NCBI RefSeq assembly: GCF_007341385.1
Contig: NZ_VJYD01000012.1
Span: forward strand, 62,001-126,000
Direction: 5' to 3'
Length of the DNA: 64,000 nucleotides
Source: Flavobacterium daemonense
GTDB taxonomy: Bacteria; Bacteroidota; Bacteroidia; Flavobacteriales; Flavobacteriaceae
Below the pieces are notes generated by a model. It worked only from the letters and a program-made list of their open reading frames with translations. It was not told where the DNA came from and ran no database searches. Below, in pieces: positions 50,601 to 59,660 of the stretch; within the stretch, counting starts at the first letter, position 1; the number at the start of each line of letters is the position of its first letter. The translations under genes and the position numbers were made by a program.

Positions 50601-51557
50601 TTAAAAATTAACTTCTCGAGCTACTTTATAACGTGCTTCGTTGCTTTTTGTTCTAAGAATGATTTCGCCAAGAAATCCTGCCAGAAACAATTGAGTTCCT
50701 AAAACCATAGTAGTCAAAGCAATATAAAACCATGGGTTATTAGTAACCAGACTGTATTTCATTCCTGTGTACATGTGGTACAATTTAGAAACGCCAATGT
50801 AGCCTGCTGCCAAAAATCCGATAATGAACATTAAAGAACCAATTGCGCCAAACAAGTGCATCGGTCTTTTTCCGAATCTGGATAAAAACCAAATCGTAAT
50901 CAAATCAAGAAAACCGTTTATAAAACGTTCCATTCCAAATTTGGTTTCGCCATATTTTCTGGCTTGGTGAATTACTACTTTTTCGCCAATTTTATTGAAA
51001 CCCGCATTTTTTGCCAAAACCGGAATGTATCGGTGCATTTCGCCCGATACTTCGATGTTTTTTACTACGGTATTTTTATATGCTTTTAATCCGCAGTTAA
51101 AATCATTTAATTCAACGCCAGATGTTTTTCTGGCCGCCCAGTTAAATAATTTTGAAGGCAGATTTTTTGCCACAACAGAGTCGTAGCGTTTCTTTTTCCA
51201 GCCCGAAACCAAATCGTATTTCTGAGCTGTAATCATTTCATATAAACCTGGAATTTCGTCAGGACTGTCTTGCAAATCAGCATCCATTGTAATAATGACA
51301 TCACCTTGTGCTTTTGCAAAACCTGCATGCAATGCCTGAGATTTTCCAAAATTCTTCATAAAACGAATCCCTTTTACATTTGGGTTTTCGTTAGAGAAGC
51401 TTTCAATAATATTCCAAGAATCATCCGTACTTCCATCATCTACAAAAATGATTTCATAAGAGTAATTGTTAGATTGCATCACTTTAATAATCCACGCATA
51501 GAGTTCTTTTAGTGATTCCTCCTCGTTTAGAAGCGGTATAAGTATAGATAAATTCAT
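50601..51557 (-). CDS. Family 2 glycosyltransferase (DPM1/GtrB type, polyprenyl-phosphate)
   Basis: The 318-residue protein has the N-terminal GT-A domain with LNEEESLKELYAWI, FVDDGSTDDSW, TMDADLQDSPDEIPGLYE (the DxD-like DAD site) and DFNCGLKAYKN. Two C-terminal membrane helices follow (about 235-255 and 270-300). Enzymes of this type transfer a sugar from a nucleotide to undecaprenyl phosphate for envelope glycosylation. It is followed 67 bp later by the mutase gene. Confidence 0.92.
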   Translation of the reverse strand: MNLSILIPLLNEEESLKELYAWIIKVMQSNNYSYEIIFVDDGSTDDSWNIIESFSNENPNVKGIRFMKNFGKSQALHAGFAKAQGDVIITMDADLQDSPDEIPGLYEMITAQKYDLVSGWKKKRYDSVVAKNLPSKLFNWAARKTSGVELNDFNCGLKAYKNTVVKNIEVSGEMHRYIPVLAKNAGFNKIGEKVVIHQARKYGETKFGMERFINGFLDLITIWFLSRFGKRPMHLFGAIGSLMFIIGFLAAGYIGVSKLYHMYTGMKYSLVTNNPWFYIALTTMVLGTQLFLAGFLGEIILRTKSNEARYKVAREVNF

Positions 51558-51565
51558 TTATATTT

Positions 51566-52096
51566 TTATTCTTGAGTGGTTTTGCTTTTGAAGAATGCGG
51601 CAAAGATTAATCCGAAAATGGCACTGATTACAATTGCAAAAGCAGATCCTTTTAATAATTCGAAAGTTGAGTATGGGCTGCTCGCTTTCATTTTGTCGAT
51701 TGCTTCATTAATAGATGAAGCCGGAGCGCCAAATTTCTGCATCATGTTTGCAGTGTATTTAATCATTATTTCATTTAAAGTTTCTTTTGCACCTGGATCA
51801 ATAACATTAAATAAGACAATATTAAAAGTTGTAGAAATTAGAACACCAATTACTGCAGCTATAAAATAAGTGGTAAATGCATCTTTAAAAGGAAAAACAC
51901 CTTTTAATTCTTTCTTAGTTTTAGAAAGCAGAATAATACTTATAGTAACGCTTATTGCAATTCCTATGATACCCATCCACCATGCAGTGAATAAGTGTAA
52001 ATCAACCGCATAGATAGTAGCGGTAAATAATGCAGATGCAATTCCAATCATTACACCATAAGTAATACCATTCTTTTTTATAACTTCATTAATCAT
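51566..52096 (-). CDS. DUF4199 membrane protein
   Basis: The frame opens at 52135, but the ATG at 52096 (MINEVIKKNGITYGVMIGIA) fits the family better, giving 176 residues. Four predicted membrane helices: about 10-30, 35-55, 72-95 and 148-170, with a charged middle segment (KETLNEIMIKYTANMMQKFG). DUF4199 proteins are Bacteroidota-specific with no known role, often beside a dolichyl-phosphate-mannose-type glycosyltransferase. Here that gene follows after 8 bp. Confidence 0.86.
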   Translation of the reverse strand: MINEVIKKNGITYGVMIGIASALFTATIYAVDLHLFTAWWMGIIGIAISVTISIILLSKTKKELKGVFPFKDAFTTYFIAAVIGVLISTTFNIVLFNVIDPGAKETLNEIMIKYTANMMQKFGAPASSINEAIDKMKASSPYSTFELLKGSAFAIVISAIFGLIFAAFFKSKTTQE

Positions 52097-52200
52097 ATTT
52101 CTATATGTTTTAAAATTAATCCACAAATATAGCAATTCCCAATATAATCGGAGATAAAAAAAGCTTTTTGAATTTAACTAAAAAAAAGTGAGTTAAGTAT

Positions 52201-52229
52201 TTGTTTATTAAAAAAGAATTGTAAATTTG
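52201..52229 (+). promoter_or_regulatory. Promoter of the L31 gene (TTG - 18 nt - TAAATTTG)
   Basis: TTG 52201-52203 and TAAATTTG 52222-52229 match both Bacteroidota boxes. The leader to the ATG is long (about 110 nt), leaving room for regulation. Confidence 0.7.
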
Positions 52230-52345
52230 CACACTCAAAAATAATTAAATTTTTAAACAAAAAAGAGTAGTGTTGTTTATACCTTTTTCTAACCATGAAA
52301 AAGCTTCAAAATAAAAATACTCTAAAACAATAAATAAAAAGAAAG

Positions 52346-52600
52346 ATGAAAAAAGGAATTCACCCAGAAAATTACAGATTAGTTGCATTTAAAGACATGT
52401 CTAATGATGACGTTTTTATCACTAAATCTACTGCAGATACAAAAGAAACAATTGAAGTTGACGGAGTTGAGTATCCAGTTGTAAAAATGGAGATTTCTAG
52501 AACATCTCACCCTTTTTATACTGGTAAATCTAAACTTATCGATACTGCAGGACGTATTGATAAATTCAAAACTAAATATGCAAAACACGTTAAAAAATAA
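52346..52600 (+). CDS. rpmE2: 50S ribosomal protein L31 type B (zinc-independent form)
   Basis: The 84-residue protein begins MKKGIHPENYRLVAFKDMS and contains SRTSHPFYTGKSKLIDTAGR, both L31 hallmarks. It has no cysteines, so it is the C-minus form that replaces the zinc-binding L31 when zinc is scarce, and often the only form in this phylum. It binds at the subunit bridge. It has a dedicated promoter and a strong terminator. Confidence 0.95.
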   Translation: MKKGIHPENYRLVAFKDMSNDDVFITKSTADTKETIEVDGVEYPVVKMEISRTSHPFYTGKSKLIDTAGRIDKFKTKYAKHVKK

Positions 52601-52619
52601 TAACTGTTTTAAATTATAC

Positions 52620-52647
52620 AAAAGCCTTCCAATCTCGGAAGGCTTTT
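52620..52647 (+). terminator. Rho-independent terminator of the L31 gene
   Basis: An 11-bp stem AAAAGCCTTCC / complement with 6-nt loop and T8 run, 20 bp after the stop. Confidence 0.92.
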
Positions 52648-52801
52648 TTTTATGACCTTATTTTAGTAAAAGCAAATTCGTGAATTTTATAAAATATTGA
52701 ATTGCAAGGCGATAATGTTAAGTCTCTTGCGGAATTACATTATTAATTCGTGAATTCACGGCTTTCATAAAAACGGGTTAAATGAAACTCATAAATATTT
52801 G

Positions 52802-52809
52802 TAACTTTG
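52802..52809 (+). promoter_or_regulatory. -7 promoter box TAACTTTG for the GlmU-like gene
   Basis: The box is an exact TAnnTTTG match 49 bp upstream of the ATG at 52859. No clear TTG at -33. Confidence 0.5.
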
Positions 52810-52858
52810 ATCCCGATAACCAAATCAAGATTTTAACAAGTACCAAATTTTTTTATTT

Positions 52859-54034
52859 ATGAATTACATTCTTTTTGACGGTCCCGTTCGGAATGCTTTA
52901 TTACCTTTTACTTTTACAAGGCCTGTTGCTGATATCCTTGTCGGAATTACAACGATTCGTCAAAAATGGGAAATGCGCCTTGGTTCAACCATAACAACAA
53001 TTACTGAAGAATATTTATCTGAAAAATTTCCGATGGTGGAAATGGCAGAAAATGTAATGATCAACGCGGGTTATTTGCCAAATGACAAGCTTGCCGAAAT
53101 GGTTTCTGACTTAACAACAAATCAGGCTATTTTTAAAGGTGATGATGTAATCGCTTTTTTTACTACAGAAAATCAAGAAGAAGTCGATTTTGATTCCTAC
53201 GAAATTATCCAGTATAATGATGATTGTTTGACGATTGAACACACGTGGGATATTTTTTCTAAAAACGACGCCGCAATCCGTGCCGATTTTAAATTTTTGA
53301 CCGAAGACAGAAAATCACAGCCAATTCCGAAAAGCGTAAATGTTATTGCGCCAGAAAATATTTTTATTGAAGAAGGAGCAAAACTAGAATTCGTGACGCT
53401 GAATGCTTCGACTGGGCCTATATATATAGGTAAGAATTCTGAGATTATGGAAGGAACCGTAATTCGCGGACCTTTTGCTTTATGCGAAAATGCAATGGTG
53501 AAAATGTCGGCTAAAGTTTATGGCGCAACAACAGTTGGTCCAGGGTCTCGAATAGGAGGTGAGGTTAAAAATTCTGTTTTGTTTCAAAATTCAAATAAAG
53601 GTCATGAAGGATTTTTAGGCGATTCTGTTTTAGGCGAATGGTGCAATATTGGTGCTGATTCAAATAATTCGAACCTAAAAAACAATTACGAGGAAGTAAA
53701 ATTGTGGAGCTACGAAACAGAAGGGTTTGCAAAAACCGGACTTCAGTTTTGCGGTTTGATGATGGGAGATCACAGTAAATGTGGCATCAATACAATGTTT
53801 AATACCGGAACTGTGGTTGGAGTAAGCGCTAATATTTTTGGATCTGGTTTTCCTAGAAATTTTGTTCCGAGTTTTTCTTGGGGCGGTGCTGCCGGATTTA
53901 CAACATATGTTACCAAAAAAGCTTTTGAAACTGCAAGACTAGTAATGAGCAGAAGAAATATCGAATTCGATGCGACTGAAGCTGCAATAATGGAACACAT
54001 TTTCGAAGAAACTAAAAAATGGAGAAAAGATTAA
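52859..54034 (+). CDS. GlmU-like sugar nucleotidyltransferase/left-handed beta-helix protein
   Basis: The 391-residue protein opens with MNYILFDGPVRNALLPFTFTRPVADI, a divergent nucleotidyltransferase start without the GxGTRM loop. A hexapeptide left-handed beta-helix fills the C-terminal half (from about 165: NVIAPENIFIEEGAKLEF, GPIYIGKNSEIMEGTVIRGPFALCENAMV, VGPGSRIGGEV). Members are annotated as putative sugar nucleotidyltransferases of Bacteroidota; without the canonical loop its nucleotidyl activity is doubtful and the acyl/sugar substrate unknown. Monocistronic with terminator. Confidence 0.85.
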   Translation: MNYILFDGPVRNALLPFTFTRPVADILVGITTIRQKWEMRLGSTITTITEEYLSEKFPMVEMAENVMINAGYLPNDKLAEMVSDLTTNQAIFKGDDVIAFFTTENQEEVDFDSYEIIQYNDDCLTIEHTWDIFSKNDAAIRADFKFLTEDRKSQPIPKSVNVIAPENIFIEEGAKLEFVTLNASTGPIYIGKNSEIMEGTVIRGPFALCENAMVKMSAKVYGATTVGPGSRIGGEVKNSVLFQNSNKGHEGFLGDSVLGEWCNIGADSNNSNLKNNYEEVKLWSYETEGFAKTGLQFCGLMMGDHSKCGINTMFNTGTVVGVSANIFGSGFPRNFVPSFSWGGAAGFTTYVTKKAFETARLVMSRRNIEFDATEAAIMEHIFEETKKWRKD

Positions 54035-54066
54035 TTGGATAATCAATTTGAAAGATAATTTTTTGC

Positions 54067-54099
54067 AAACCCGACAGGTTTTTGAGACTTGTCGGGTTT
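54067..54099 (+). terminator. Rho-independent terminator
   Basis: A 10-bp stem AAACCCGACA / complement with a 13-nt loop, followed by a T-rich run, 32 bp after the stop. Confidence 0.85.
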
Positions 54100-54108
54100 A
54101 TTTTTTTA

Positions 54109-54171
54109 GCCACAGATTAAATGATTAAAAAGATTAAAAAATCTGTGGAAATCCTAGAAATCTGTGGTTAA
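54109..54171. repeat. CACAGATT-type repeat region
   Basis: GCCACAGATTAA (54109-54120) is partly complementary to ATCTGTGG, which occurs twice (54140-54147 and 54159-54167 region). Between them GATTAAA recurs with an 8-9-bp period. It ends just before the PepSY-like gene stop. Confidence 0.55.
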
Positions 54172-54174
54172 AAA

Positions 54175-54618
54175 TTATTTGTCAATCTTAATGAATTCTT
54201 CTTTTAAATTGAATTTTAATTCCAAGCCGTTGGTTAGTTTTGTTTCGTAGCTAGAAGTTCCAATTTCGATTTTGGTCACTTTTTCTTTAGGGAAATTAGT
54301 TTTTATGTACGAAGCAATTTTTTTCGGAACAATAGATTTAGGGATTTTTTCATTCTTGCCATCAACTTCTTTCCAGTTTCCTTTTTTGTCAAATTCAATT
54401 TCAAGTTTTTTGTCATATTGAACTTTGTATTCTGTTGAAAGGATTTCTTTGTCTTCTAGTATATAGCTTGGTTTTTGAGATCCAAAATGAGTTTTCAAGA
54501 ATGTTTGCGCGTTTGCCGGCAAAGCTTCTTTTTTAATTACAGTTTTTTGTGCATTTGCAGAAAAACCAATTAGTAATCCTGCAATTAAGTAAACCGTCAG
54601 TTTTAATTTCGTTTTCAT
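54175..54618 (-). CDS. PepSY-like (BLIP-fold) secreted protein
   Basis: The 147-residue protein has a signal peptide (1-23, ending GFSANAQ). Two repeats of the PepSY-like/DUF2874 pattern follow: PANAQTFLKTHFGSQKPSYILEDKE with EYKVQYDKKLEIEFDKKGNWKEVDG, and PKKIASYIKTNFPKEKVTKIEIG with YETKLTNGLELKFNLKEEFI. It is periplasmic; such proteins are thought to inhibit or chaperone peptidases or sense stress, without proof. Monocistronic. Confidence 0.82.
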   Translation of the reverse strand: MKTKLKLTVYLIAGLLIGFSANAQKTVIKKEALPANAQTFLKTHFGSQKPSYILEDKEILSTEYKVQYDKKLEIEFDKKGNWKEVDGKNEKIPKSIVPKKIASYIKTNFPKEKVTKIEIGTSSYETKLTNGLELKFNLKEEFIKIDK

Positions 54619-54736
54619 AGTTTGCTGATTTTTAAATTGTTATACAAGGTAAGGCAAAAATTTTAAAATAAAAACAAATTCGGTCTGGTTTGATTCTTTG
54701 AGATTTAGGTTCTATCTCGGTCTTCTAAATCTTTAC

Positions 54737-54817
54737 ATTATCAAATTGTCTCATTGTCAAATTATCCAATTATCAGATTCTCAAAATTATCTAATTATCA
54801 AATTGGCACATTATCTA
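54737..54817. repeat. 8-bp tandem array (ATTATCNN), ten units, in the ABC-F promoter region
   Basis: Units: ATTATCAA, ATTGTCTC, ATTGTCAA, ATTATCCA, ATTATCAG, ATTCTCAA, then after one extra A: ATTATCTA, ATTATCAA, ATTGGCAC, ATTATCTA. The period is exact except for that single-base slip. The -33 TTG of the ABC-F gene lies inside the ninth unit. Confidence 0.85.
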
Positions 54818-54834
54818 ATTTAAATCTATCTTTG
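54803..54834 (+). promoter_or_regulatory. Promoter of the ABC-F gene (TTG - 21 nt - TATCTTTG)
   Basis: TTG at 54803-54805 is in the octamer array; TATCTTTG at 54827-54834 is 62 bp upstream of the ATG. Confidence 0.65.
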
Positions 54835-54896
54835 CGCCACGAAAAAATAGGTGGTCAAATAAACGATTAACCGATTAAACAAATTAACAAAGACAA

Positions 54897-56531
54897 ATGA
54901 TTACAGTTAACGATATTTCGGTTCAGTTTGGCGGAACTACACTTTTTAGCGATGTTTCTTTTGCTATAAATGAAAATGATAAAATTGCCCTTATGGGTAA
55001 AAATGGTGCGGGAAAATCGACACTTTTGAAAATTATTGCTGGAGAAAATAAACCTTCAACGGGAAGTATTTCAACTCCAAAAGATGCTGTTGTTGCTTAT
55101 TTGCCTCAGCATTTATTGACTAAAGATGGTTCGACTGTAATGGAAGAAGCATCAAAAGCATTTGGCGAGATTTTTAAAATGAAAGCCGAAATTGAAGAAA
55201 TCAACGAACAATTAACCGTTCGTACAGATTACGAAAGTGACGAGTACATGAAATTGATCGAAAGAGTTTCTGACTTGAGCGAGAAATATTATGCAATAGA
55301 AGAAATAAATTACGAAGCCGAAGTTGAGAAAATTTTAGTTGGTTTAGGTTTTGAGCGTGAGGATTTTATACGTCAAACTTCTGAGTTTTCTGGAGGATGG
55401 AGAATGCGTATCGAATTGGCTAAAATTCTTTTGCAAAAACCAGATTTGATTTTGCTGGATGAGCCTACAAACCACATGGATATCGAAAGTATTCAATGGT
55501 TAGAGGAGTTTTTAGTAACTTCTGCAAAAGCAGTTGTGGTAATCTCGCACGATAGAGCGTTTGTTGATAATATTACAAACAGAACGATCGAGGTGACAAT
55601 GGGAAGAATTTACGATTATAAAGCAAAATATTCTCATTACTTAGAATTAAGAAAAGACCGTCGTATTCATCAGCAAAAAGCCTATGACGAACAGCAAAAA
55701 ATGATTGCTGACAATAGAGCGTTTATTGAGCGTTTCAAAGGGACATTCTCTAAAACAGACGCCGTTCAGTCGCGTGTAAAAATGCTTGAAAAATTGGAAA
55801 TTGTTCAAGTTGACGAGGTAGATACTTCGGCACTTCGTTTAAAATTCCCGCCTGCACCGCGTTCTGGACAATATCCTGTTATTGTTAAAGAAATGTCTAA
55901 ATCGTATGGCGATCACGTAGTTTTCAAAGATGCTAATATCGTAATTGAAAGAGGTCAGAAAGTTGCTTTTGTTGGAAAAAATGGAGAAGGAAAATCAACA
56001 ATGATCAAGGCAATTATGAAAGAAATTGGTGTTGATTCTGGAAGTGTAGAAATTGGACATAATTCTCAAATTGGATATTTTGCTCAAAATCAGGCGTCTT
56101 TATTAGATGAAAATGCTACGATTTTTGAAACTATCGATAATATTGCTGTTGGAGATATTAGAACACAGATCAAAAATATTCTTGGAGCGTTTATGTTTCA
56201 AGGTGATGATATTACTAAAAAAGTAAAAGTACTTTCAGGTGGAGAAAAAACGCGTTTGGCAATGATCAAATTGTTGTTGGAACCGGTTAACTTATTGATT
56301 CTGGATGAGCCTTCAAACCACTTGGATATGAAAACTAAAGATATCATTAAAGATGCTTTGCGTGATTTTGATGGAACTCTTATCTTGGTTTCTCACGATC
56401 GTGATTTCCTTGATGGTTTAGCGACGAAAGTTTTCGAATTCGGGAACAAAAGAGTAAAAGAACATTTTGAAGATGTTGCAGGTTTCTTGGCACACAAAAA
56501 AATGGACTCTATGAGAGAGATCGAAAAATAA
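54897..56531 (+). CDS. ABC-F family ATPase (translation factor type)
   Basis: The 544-residue protein has two nucleotide-binding domains and no membrane helix. NBD1: Walker A MGKNGAGKST (about 33-42), SGGWRMRIELAKILL, LLDEPTNHMD. Linker with the charged helical arm, about 235-310. NBD2: VGKNGEGKST, LSGGEKTRLAMIKLLL, LILDEPSNHLD. ABC-F proteins bind the ribosomal E site to relieve stalls or antibiotic block; the length and lack of a C-terminal extension fit the YbiT/EttA-like housekeeping groups. Monocistronic. Confidence 0.93.
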   Translation: MITVNDISVQFGGTTLFSDVSFAINENDKIALMGKNGAGKSTLLKIIAGENKPSTGSISTPKDAVVAYLPQHLLTKDGSTVMEEASKAFGEIFKMKAEIEEINEQLTVRTDYESDEYMKLIERVSDLSEKYYAIEEINYEAEVEKILVGLGFEREDFIRQTSEFSGGWRMRIELAKILLQKPDLILLDEPTNHMDIESIQWLEEFLVTSAKAVVVISHDRAFVDNITNRTIEVTMGRIYDYKAKYSHYLELRKDRRIHQQKAYDEQQKMIADNRAFIERFKGTFSKTDAVQSRVKMLEKLEIVQVDEVDTSALRLKFPPAPRSGQYPVIVKEMSKSYGDHVVFKDANIVIERGQKVAFVGKNGEGKSTMIKAIMKEIGVDSGSVEIGHNSQIGYFAQNQASLLDENATIFETIDNIAVGDIRTQIKNILGAFMFQGDDITKKVKVLSGGEKTRLAMIKLLLEPVNLLILDEPSNHLDMKTKDIIKDALRDFDGTLILVSHDRDFLDGLATKVFEFGNKRVKEHFEDVAGFLAHKKMDSMREIEK

Positions 56532-56548
56532 AAAAATCTAAAAATAGT

Positions 56549-56580
56549 AAAAAGGCGCAAGTTGATTCTTGCGCCTTTTT
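56549..56580 (+). terminator. Rho-independent terminator of the ABC-F gene
   Basis: A 13-bp stem AAAAAGGCGCAAG / complement, 6-nt loop TTGATT and T run. Confidence 0.92.
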
Positions 56581-56749
56581 TTGTTCGGTTACTATTCATA
56601 ACTATATTTTAATGCAACTATTTTTACAAGTTGTTCTTTTTTTATTATATTTATAATTCCTTTAGTGTTGATTCATAAGTGTTTGTATTTTTTTTGTATG
56701 CCCCAAATATGAAAAAAGAATTCTAAACCTTTTATAAAAGTTTGATTAT

Positions 56750-57907
56750 ATGCCTATGAAAAAGACTTTACTTCTTCGAATTGTTTTTGTTTTGTTTTTA
56801 ATGCCACTGTTTTCAAATGCGCAAACTGCCCAAAGCCAGCCTGCGACTGATTCTGAAGACGGTATAAAATATCCAACATATCAGTTTAAAGGACTCTTGC
56901 AAGCGAGATACTTGGAAAGTTTTGAAGACAATGTTGATGTTTTGGGCATGCAACACTCTGCCGGGAATGCAACTCAAAGTTCATTCGATATCAAGAGAAT
57001 GCGTGTAGGGGTTAATACGAAACTGAGTAAAGAAACTGAGGTTGTGATTTTGGTAAACTTGGCTGAATTTAAAACAGATACCAAAGGTAAAGTTCTGGAA
57101 AATGCGTACGGAAAATATACGTTTAATAAATACATAGCGCTTACTGGAGGGCAGTTCAGACCTGCATTTGGTATTGAGGAATTAGTTCCTGCAGATATTA
57201 TCAAGTCGTTTGACTTTTCTAATCAATATTATGAATTTGGGAAAAATGGCTGGACAAGTTTTCAAATTGGAGCTTCGGCATCTGGTGCATTTGACATCGG
57301 AAAAATACCCGTGAATTATGCTTTTTCTGTTTTAAACGGAAATGGAAAAAATGCGGAGATGGACAAAGATAATGGCAAACAGTTTTCTTCAAGATGGGTA
57401 TTTCAGTTATCAAAAAAACATGATATTAATTTAGGTTTAAATGGTGGTTTCGGAAAAGTTTTCAAAGAAGATGTTTTTGCAATTGGCGCCGATATTACAA
57501 GTGATTTTAAACTTACTGATAAATGGAGTTTTGATTTGCAGGTTGAATATAAACAGGGTACAAATCATAATTTGTACTTTTCTTTGCCAGTTGCTTCAAG
57601 AACTGGAGATGTGGCTGATTATCAAATGCGTGGTATTTACTTTTTGCCTAATTTGAGATATGTGGTGAATTATAATAAATTGACAGCAATAGAGTTTTCA
57701 TGCCGATATGAAAGATTTGATCCGAATTATAAAATTGATTCTAATGTTAGACAAACTTATACGCCAATGGCGGGCTTGGAATTCGGAAAAGCTTATACCG
57801 GCAGAATTGAATTGGGTTTTCAAATCGACCGATTTGACCGAAATATTCCGGATACAACAACCTATAATAATAACTTGTTTTTAATACAGCTTCAGCTTAG
57901 ACTTTAA
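56750..57907 (+). CDS. OprO/OprP-type outer-membrane porin
   Basis: The 385-residue protein has a signal peptide (Met1 or Met3, MKKTLLLRIVFVLFLMPLFSNAQ). It fits the phosphate-selective porin O/P family: a first strand YQFKGLLQARYLESFED, FDIKRMRVGVNTKLSKETEVVI, and LTGGQFRPAFGIEELVPADIIKSFD in the middle. It ends with the aromatic barrel signal NLFLIQLQLRL. The family is anion-selective. A DASS carboxylate transporter follows after 20 bp, so the natural cargo is probably an organic anion rather than phosphate. Confidence 0.86.
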   Translation: MPMKKTLLLRIVFVLFLMPLFSNAQTAQSQPATDSEDGIKYPTYQFKGLLQARYLESFEDNVDVLGMQHSAGNATQSSFDIKRMRVGVNTKLSKETEVVILVNLAEFKTDTKGKVLENAYGKYTFNKYIALTGGQFRPAFGIEELVPADIIKSFDFSNQYYEFGKNGWTSFQIGASASGAFDIGKIPVNYAFSVLNGNGKNAEMDKDNGKQFSSRWVFQLSKKHDINLGLNGGFGKVFKEDVFAIGADITSDFKLTDKWSFDLQVEYKQGTNHNLYFSLPVASRTGDVADYQMRGIYFLPNLRYVVNYNKLTAIEFSCRYERFDPNYKIDSNVRQTYTPMAGLEFGKAYTGRIELGFQIDRFDRNIPDTTTYNNNLFLIQLQLRL

Positions 57908-57927
57908 TTAATTTAAATCTTGTTTTT

Positions 57928-59358
57928 ATGAAAGAAGTACAAATTCCTCAAACCCTGATCACACTTGTTGTGGGAATTGCAATTTGGTTTATTCCTGCTC
58001 CAAATGGTGTTGTTATTGAAGCATGGCATTTGTTTGCCATTTTTGTGGCTACCATTTTAGGAATTATTCTAAAAGCGGCCCCAATGGGAACCATGTGTAT
58101 GATTGCTATTGCGTTGACGGCTTTTTCGCAGGTTTTAGCGCCTGGAGACGCTGGAAAATCGATAACATTAGCTCTAAAAGGTTTTGGAGATAAGGTAATC
58201 TGGCTTATCGGGATTTCATTTTTTATTGCGAGAGGCTTTATAAAAACGGGTTTAGGAAACCGAATTGCATTTTTGTTTATTCGAATATTTGGCAAAAGCT
58301 CACTTGGACTTGCATATGGTTTAGGACTTGCTGATTTGGTTTTGGCGCCTGCAGTGCCAAGTAATACGGCACGTGGAGGTGGAATTATTTATCCAATTAT
58401 GAAATCAATGTCGATGAGTTTTGGTTCCATGCCGGATAAGCCAGAAACGCATCGAAAATTAGGAGCGTATCTTACCTTAAATAGTTATAATGCAAATTTG
58501 ATAGCGTCGTCTATGTTTTTGACAGGAACGGCGAGTAACCCGATGTGTCAAAAATTTGCACTTAACCTCGGAATTAAAATCAGTTGGATTTCTTGGGCGA
58601 CAGCAGCAATTGTTCCGGGTTTGGTTTCGTTTTTTGTAATTCCGTTTGTGCTTTATAAAATATATCCGCCAGAATTGAAAAAAACGGGTGATGCACCTCA
58701 AATTGCAGCTCAAAAATTGAAAGAAATGGGTGCAATTACACGCAACGAATGGATGATGTTGTTGACATTCTTTATTTTGTTGTTTTTGTGGATGACAGGT
58801 GATCTTTTTTCAATAGATGCTACAACAACGGCGTTTATTGGATTGGTTATCTTGCTTCTAACTTCTGTTTTAACTTGGGATGATGTAAAAGCCGAAAAAG
58901 GCGCATGGGATACCATTGTTTGGTTCTCTGTTTTAGTCATGATGGCAAGTTCGTTGAATGAGCTTGGTTTTATTGCTTGGTTCAGTGATTTGGTAAAAGC
59001 TGAGATTGGCGGATTAAGCTGGCAAATGGCATTTCCTATTATTGTATTGGTTTATTTCTTCAGCCATTATCTTTTTGCAAGTGCCACGGCGCACGTAGCG
59101 GCAATGTATGCAGCTCTTTTAGGAGTTGGGGTTTCACTTGGAATTCCGGGCTTGCTACTTGCTTTTATGCTTGGTTTTGTGGGGTCAATCTATGGAACAT
59201 TAACGCATTACGGACATGGACCGGCACCAGTCTTTTTCGGAAGCGGTTACGTCGACCTAAAAAGCTGGTGGGTCAAAGGCCTTATAACTGGATTAGTTAT
59301 GCTTTTTATCTATATGGTAATAGGAGGTTTGTGGCTCCGAGTAATAGGGTATTTTTAA
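57928..59358 (+). CDS. DASS/SLC13-family anion (di- or tricarboxylate) transporter
   Basis: The 476-residue inner-membrane protein has 12 or more hydrophobic helices. The family motifs are present: APAVPSNTARGGGIIYPI (first SNT-type site), TGTASNPMCQKFA and the C-terminal SATAHVAAMYAALL. These resemble CitT/TtdT/2-oxoglutarate-malate translocators that exchange or take up citrate, succinate, malate or 2-oxoglutarate with Na+ or an antiport partner. The exact substrate is unknown. It follows the porin by 20 bp and converges with the GNAT gene using a shared TTAA. Confidence 0.88.
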   Translation: MKEVQIPQTLITLVVGIAIWFIPAPNGVVIEAWHLFAIFVATILGIILKAAPMGTMCMIAIALTAFSQVLAPGDAGKSITLALKGFGDKVIWLIGISFFIARGFIKTGLGNRIAFLFIRIFGKSSLGLAYGLGLADLVLAPAVPSNTARGGGIIYPIMKSMSMSFGSMPDKPETHRKLGAYLTLNSYNANLIASSMFLTGTASNPMCQKFALNLGIKISWISWATAAIVPGLVSFFVIPFVLYKIYPPELKKTGDAPQIAAQKLKEMGAITRNEWMMLLTFFILLFLWMTGDLFSIDATTTAFIGLVILLLTSVLTWDDVKAEKGAWDTIVWFSVLVMMASSLNELGFIAWFSDLVKAEIGGLSWQMAFPIIVLVYFFSHYLFASATAHVAAMYAALLGVGVSLGIPGLLLAFMLGFVGSIYGTLTHYGHGPAPVFFGSGYVDLKSWWVKGLITGLVMLFIYMVIGGLWLRVIGYF

Positions 59359-59660
59359 ATTCTGATTCCCGGAGGAAGCAACTCCTTGTATTTAGGATTT
59401 TTTTTGAAAAAGATAACAATCTTTGGGTGAATAGGAACAACTCTGAATTTTTTTTCGGTATTGAATTCCATGATGTTTTTTAACATGTTGTCAATCACGA
59501 CTTGGTTGTCAAAACCTTCAGGGGTATTGATTTTAGTTAAAAAAATTTTCTTTTCTTGAAATGAATACTCAACCGTAAGCATTCCTTCTGGAGCTAAAGT
59601 TTCAAATTGTCTCGCAAAAGTGTTGTCTTTAATTGCCAATGTAGTTTCAATAGATTCCAT
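59355..59660 (-). CDS. GNAT-fold N-acetyltransferase-like protein (NATD1/YjdJ type)
   Basis: The 101-residue protein matches the short GNAT group: GMLTVEYSFQEKKIFLTKINTPEGFDNQVVIDNMLKNIM and the terminal VVPIHPKIVIFFKKNPKYKELL, where short-form N-acetyltransferases bind acetyl-CoA. It is cytosolic and its acceptor is unknown. Stop codons of this gene and the transporter overlap in the palindrome TTAA; no terminator lies between them. Confidence 0.8.
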   Translation of the reverse strand: MESIETTLAIKDNTFARQFETLAPEGMLTVEYSFQEKKIFLTKINTPEGFDNQVVIDNMLKNIMEFNTEKKFRVVPIHPKIVIFFKKNPKYKELLPPGIRI

